From Silene conica (Eukaryota > Streptophyta > Magnoliopsida > Caryophyllales > Caryophyllaceae): a stretch of DNA of 64,000 nucleotides. Both the position numbers and the translations under genes were made by a program. Below the pieces are notes generated by a model. That model searched no databases. It saw only the letters and a program-made list of their open reading frames with translations, and had not been told where the DNA came from. The stretch is taken from assembly GCA_029255685.2 (NCBI GenBank), contig CM055318.2, forward strand, positions 4,655,001 through 4,719,000, in the 5' to 3' direction. Every line of letters starts with the position of its first letter. Position 1 is the stretch's first letter. Positions 62,401 to 64,000 of the stretch are shown here, piece by piece.

Positions 62401-64000
62401 CCCGTCAAAAGTTTTTCCATAGCAACTACTTCGGGGTATTCGGAAAGTGTTTCTGCATCATTCTCATCGGACATCAAGACGATCTCCAAGGGGTCCCTGT
62501 TCAAAGAAAGAGCAAGGGTTTCATCAATAGTTACGTCCACAATATCAATACGATGACAACTTTCATCTACCATGGGATGTTTTAAGGTAGTTTTGAGATT
62601 GAAAGTGATAGTATCATCTCCGACAGCCAAAGTAAGGCTCCCATTTTTAACATCAATGACCGCCCCTGCGGTGTGTAAGAATGGTCTGCCTAGGATAATA
62701 GGGGTGTGAGTGTCTTCGGCCATGTCTAGTACCACAAAATCAACAGGGATGAAGAATTTTCCCACTTTTACAGGTACGTCTTCCAAGACACCAAGGGGGT
62801 GTTTTACGGATCTGTCGGCCATTTGTAGAGTCATATTAGTGATGCTTAGATGACCCATATTTAATTTCTTGCATATAGAGTAGGGCATGACACTAACGCT
62901 AGCTCCTAAATCACAAAGAGCTCTATTAATAAACAAAGGACCAATAGTGCAAGGGATAGAGAAACTCCCTGGATCCTTAAGCTTAGGTGGTGAACGGGAT
63001 TGTAAAACAGCGCTGCATTCCTCAGTGAATGCTACCGTCTCCACCTCATTGAAGGATCTCTTCCTTGTCAATATGTCCTTCATAAACTTTGCATAAGCTG
63101 GCACCTGAGTAATCAATTCGGTGAAAGGAACGCTTACTTGAAGATTTTTCACAACTTCCATGAACCTCCCGAACTGTTGATCAAGTTTTGATTTCTGTTG
63201 TCGGGTTGGGAATGGTAGAATGATCTTTATTGGTTCAGCTTCCTTTGCATCTTTAGAGACCTTTGGGGGGCTCGGGCTTGGAATAGTAGTATCCGGTACC
63301 TGTGTATTAAGCAAAGTAGAAGAATTAGAAGTATGCGGACAAGGCACTCGATCGAGTGGGGAAGGCACTCGATCGAGTTGGACTGGCACTCGATCGAGTG
63401 GGACCGGCACTCGATCGAGTGCTTCAGGGGCTCGATCGAGTGCTTTAGCTCGTAATGCTTCTTTTCGTTTTTCTTTTTCGTTATTCTCATGTATAAAATC
63501 TTTCTCTAACTCCTTTGCTTCTTCTTCATCATCGCTGAAAGAGAGATGCCCTAAACCCTTACGAGAAACATAAGGCACTTCGCTATCATCTTTGGGCATC
63601 TCCGGCTCTTTATAAGAAGTATCACTCCTCAAGTGGATGGCATGTGCTTGTTCATGAGCTTGTTGTCCTTGGGGAGGGAGATTTCCAGGTTGCCTATTAG
63701 TATTTTGGCCTGCTAGTTGGGCAACTTGAGTATCTAATATTTTATTGTGGGCTAGTATCTGAGTAATCTGCGCCTTTTGCTCCATTTGAGCTTTAAGGCT
63801 TTGCTGCAACATAGCTTTAATCTCTGACATATCATTATTGGCAGTGGGTGGTGGAGGAGGTGGTACCAAAGGTTGAAACTGCTGTTGGCGCTGATTGTTA
63901 AAATGAGGACCTCCTTGATTTTGTCTATAGTTTCCTTGTTGGCCGCGGTTCTGAGGAATCACATAATTTGAATTTGGTTGTTGCTGAGGTGGGGTAGGAT
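59436..64000 (-). CDS. gag-pol polyprotein of the gypsy element (5' part outside the window)
   Basis: The frame is open from the window edge to a stop at 59436, about 1520 codons. Counting from 63962 as residue 1: a Gln/Asn/Pro-rich gag tail (1-100); a seven-residue repeat LDRVPxx (174-207) encoded by the palindrome array; retropepsin with D351-L-G-A; reverse transcriptase with FMDD near 787; RNase H with [12 protein letters not shown] near 935; integrase with HHCC zinc finger ([19 protein letters not shown]) near 1135-1190; and the DDE residues in [19 protein letters not shown] and [10 protein letters not shown] (about 1216-1306). There is no internal stop, so the enzyme part looks competent. 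The sequence upstream of the window should hold the rest of gag and the 5' LTR. Confidence 0.93.
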   Translation of the reverse strand, partial: PTPPQQQPNSNYVIPQNRGQQGNYRQNQGGPHFNNQRQQQFQPLVPPPPPPTANNDMSEIKAMLQQSLKAQMEQKAQITQILAHNKILDTQVAQLAGQNTNRQPGNLPPQGQQAHEQAHAIHLRSDTSYKEPEMPKDDSEVPYVSRKGLGHLSFSDDEEEAKELEKDFIHENNEKEKRKEALRAKALDRAPEALDRVPVPLDRVPVQLDRVPSPLDRVPCPHTSNSSTLLNTQVPDTTIPSPSPPKVSKDAKEAEPIKIILPFPTRQQKSKLDQQFGRFMEVVKNLQVSVPFTELITQVPAYAKFMKDILTRKRSFNEVETVAFTEECSAVLQSRSPPKLKDPGSFSIPCTIGPLFINRALCDLGASVSVMPYSICKKLNMGHLSITNMTLQMADRSVKHPLGVLEDVPVKVGKFFIPVDFVVLDMAEDTHTPIILGRPFLHTAGAVIDVKNGSLTLAVGDDTITFNLKTTLKHPMVDESCHRIDIVDVTIDETLALSLNRDPLEIVLMSDENDAETLSEYPEVVAMEKLLTGKERKEQTVYSLGNPPKVTEVKKPELKPLPSHLKYVFLDDKELKPVIINANLNASQLSALLVILRKHEKAIGYSIDDLRGISPDFCMHRIHLEEGHKPSAQGQRRLNPPMQDVVRKEIQKLLDAGIIYPISDSRWVSPVQVVPKKGGTTVVTNAKNELIATRLVTGWRMCIDYRKLNVATKKDHFPLPYIDQMLERLACHEYFCYLDGYSGFFQIPIHPDDQEKTTFTCPYGVFAYRRMPFGLCNAPATFQRCMMAIFSDYIESIMEVFMDDFSVYGTNFDICLRNLSKVLQRCEETNLVLNWEKCHFMVTEGVVLGHLVSGKGIQVDKAKVEVIEKLPYPVNVKSVRSFLGHAGFYRRFIKDFSKIAQPLTKLLHKDAPFIFTDECVKFFDRIKQALISSPIIRSPDWSLPFEIMCDASDYAVGAVLGQRKEKALHGIYYASKTLDDAQINYATTEKELLAVVYALDKFRSYLVGSKVIVYTDHAALKYLLAKQEAKPRLIRWILLLQEFDLEIRDKSGAENVVADHLSRLRFHGGDLVPIDDSFPDDHLLAITTGVPWFADYANFIVGGLLPPDMTYQQKKRFLHDARRYLWDDPYLFRECPDGIYRRCIPDNEVHAILSHCHSSSYGGHHGPSRTFAKVMQSGFFWPTILKDATAFVRSCDACQRTGNISQRHEMPQTGILEVEIFDVWGVDYQGPFPSSHGNLYILVAVDYVSKWVEAVATPTCDAKSVVKLFQKTIFPRFGVPRAVISDGGKHFNERHLNSLLSKYGVTHRRGLGYHPQTSGQVEISNRELKSILEKVVSKNRKDWSLKLDDTLWAYRTAFKTPIGSSPYRLVYGKSCHLPVELEYKAMWAIKDLNMDPSLAGEKRLMQLNELDEFRLHAYDSARVYKERTKKWHDKHIVQRELRVGDKVLLFNSHLHLFPGKLKSRWSGPFTIIEVNKFGSVTLKSDDGETFKVNGQRVKLYHEGAHVGKIEALNLFPSDSS
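63345..63442. repeat. palindrome array inside the gag-pol coding sequence: five sites, 21-bp period
   Basis: Sites start at 63345, 63366 (last base T), 63387, 63408 and 63429 (first two bases GG), each 21 bp apart. Because 21 is a multiple of three, the array encodes consecutive heptads [35 protein letters not shown]. The CTCGATCGAG core supplies LDR on the minus strand. Confidence 0.93.

Larger units (their letters stand above)
53785..64000 (-). mobile_element. Athila/Tat-lineage Ty3/gypsy LTR retrotransposon, 5' end outside the window
   Basis: Order in element sense (descending coordinates): gag-pol ORF (64000-59436), spacer, env-position ORF (58514-56862), long 3' noncoding region with polypurine tracts, then the 3' LTR (55055-53785). 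The pol order is protease, reverse transcriptase, RNase H, integrase, which is Ty3/gypsy. The additional ORF after pol and the long noncoding stretch point to the Athila group. The element is inserted in a LINE; the local 5 bp at the insertion point is GTAGC (53780-53784), which should recur beyond the missing 5' LTR. Confidence 0.9.

Noticed and set aside
63345-63442. CRISPR-like array (regular repeats with spacers)
   Set aside because: Eukaryotic retrotransposon context, 7-bp spacers, palindromic 14-mers within a coding frame; not CRISPR.

Overview
This is a stretch of a plant nuclear genome, a eudicot by its gene content. The evidence is GT-AG introns, AT-rich intergenic DNA, a DYW-type pentatricopeptide repeat (PPR) gene, a BAHD acyltransferase, a plant-specific TFIIB-like gene, a plant LpxC gene, and dense MITE, SINE, LINE and Ty3/gypsy content. 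From memory of similar repeats I would guess Caryophyllales, but nothing here proves it. All recognised host genes lie on the minus strand.

Layout. 0.5-0.85 kb: first coding exon of an unidentified gene that runs off the left edge. 1.5-4.1 kb: MITEs and a 110-bp direct duplication. 4.4-6.6 kb: intronless PPR-DYW gene, closest from memory to Arabidopsis At3g08820. 8.5-17.6 kb: 11-exon vacuolar amino acid transporter of the AVT1 group, whose exon sum is in frame (555 aa). 18.6-20.8 kb: a MITE cluster and an 87-bp tandem repeat. 21.6-39.9 kb: a tandem triplication of a membrane-anchored RING-H2 E3 ligase gene. Copy 1 is intact (342 aa). Copy 2 is intact only if a shifted splice acceptor is used (316 aa). 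Copy 3 is a pseudogene with a deletion and a frameshift. Between copies 2 and 3 sit a long-TIR Mutator-like element and a single-exon BAHD acyltransferase gene. 40.8-42.8 kb: a PTF2-like TFIIB-related gene with an upstream ORF that imitates its start. 44.6-45.2 kb: a hAT-type MITE. 45.7-50.4 kb: a 7-exon LpxC gene (320 aa, probably mitochondrial).

The right end is retrotransposon. A LINE 3' fragment (52.7-53.8 kb) is interrupted by a large Athila/Tat-like Ty3/gypsy element. That element runs on the minus strand from its 3' LTR (53,785-55,055) through a 3' noncoding region, an env-position ORF with one in-frame UGA, and a spacer, to an intact gag-pol ORF that leaves the window at 64,000.

The most striking undescribed pattern is in this element. 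A 14-bp palindrome, CACTCGATCGAGTG, forms three separate arrays: 3 sites in the LTR about 100 bp upstream of a TATA-like box, 2+2 sites in the spacer between pol and the env-position ORF, and 5 sites inside the gag-pol coding sequence. Within every cluster the spacing is exactly 21 bp. In the coding array this gives a seven-residue repeat (LDRVPxx). Mobile elements elsewhere are unusually well delimited: two SINEs with 15-16 bp target-site duplications (TSDs), four Mutator-type insertions with perfect 9-bp TSDs, a hAT MITE with a perfect 8-bp TSD, Tourist-like MITEs with TTA TSDs, and Stowaway MITEs with TA TSDs.
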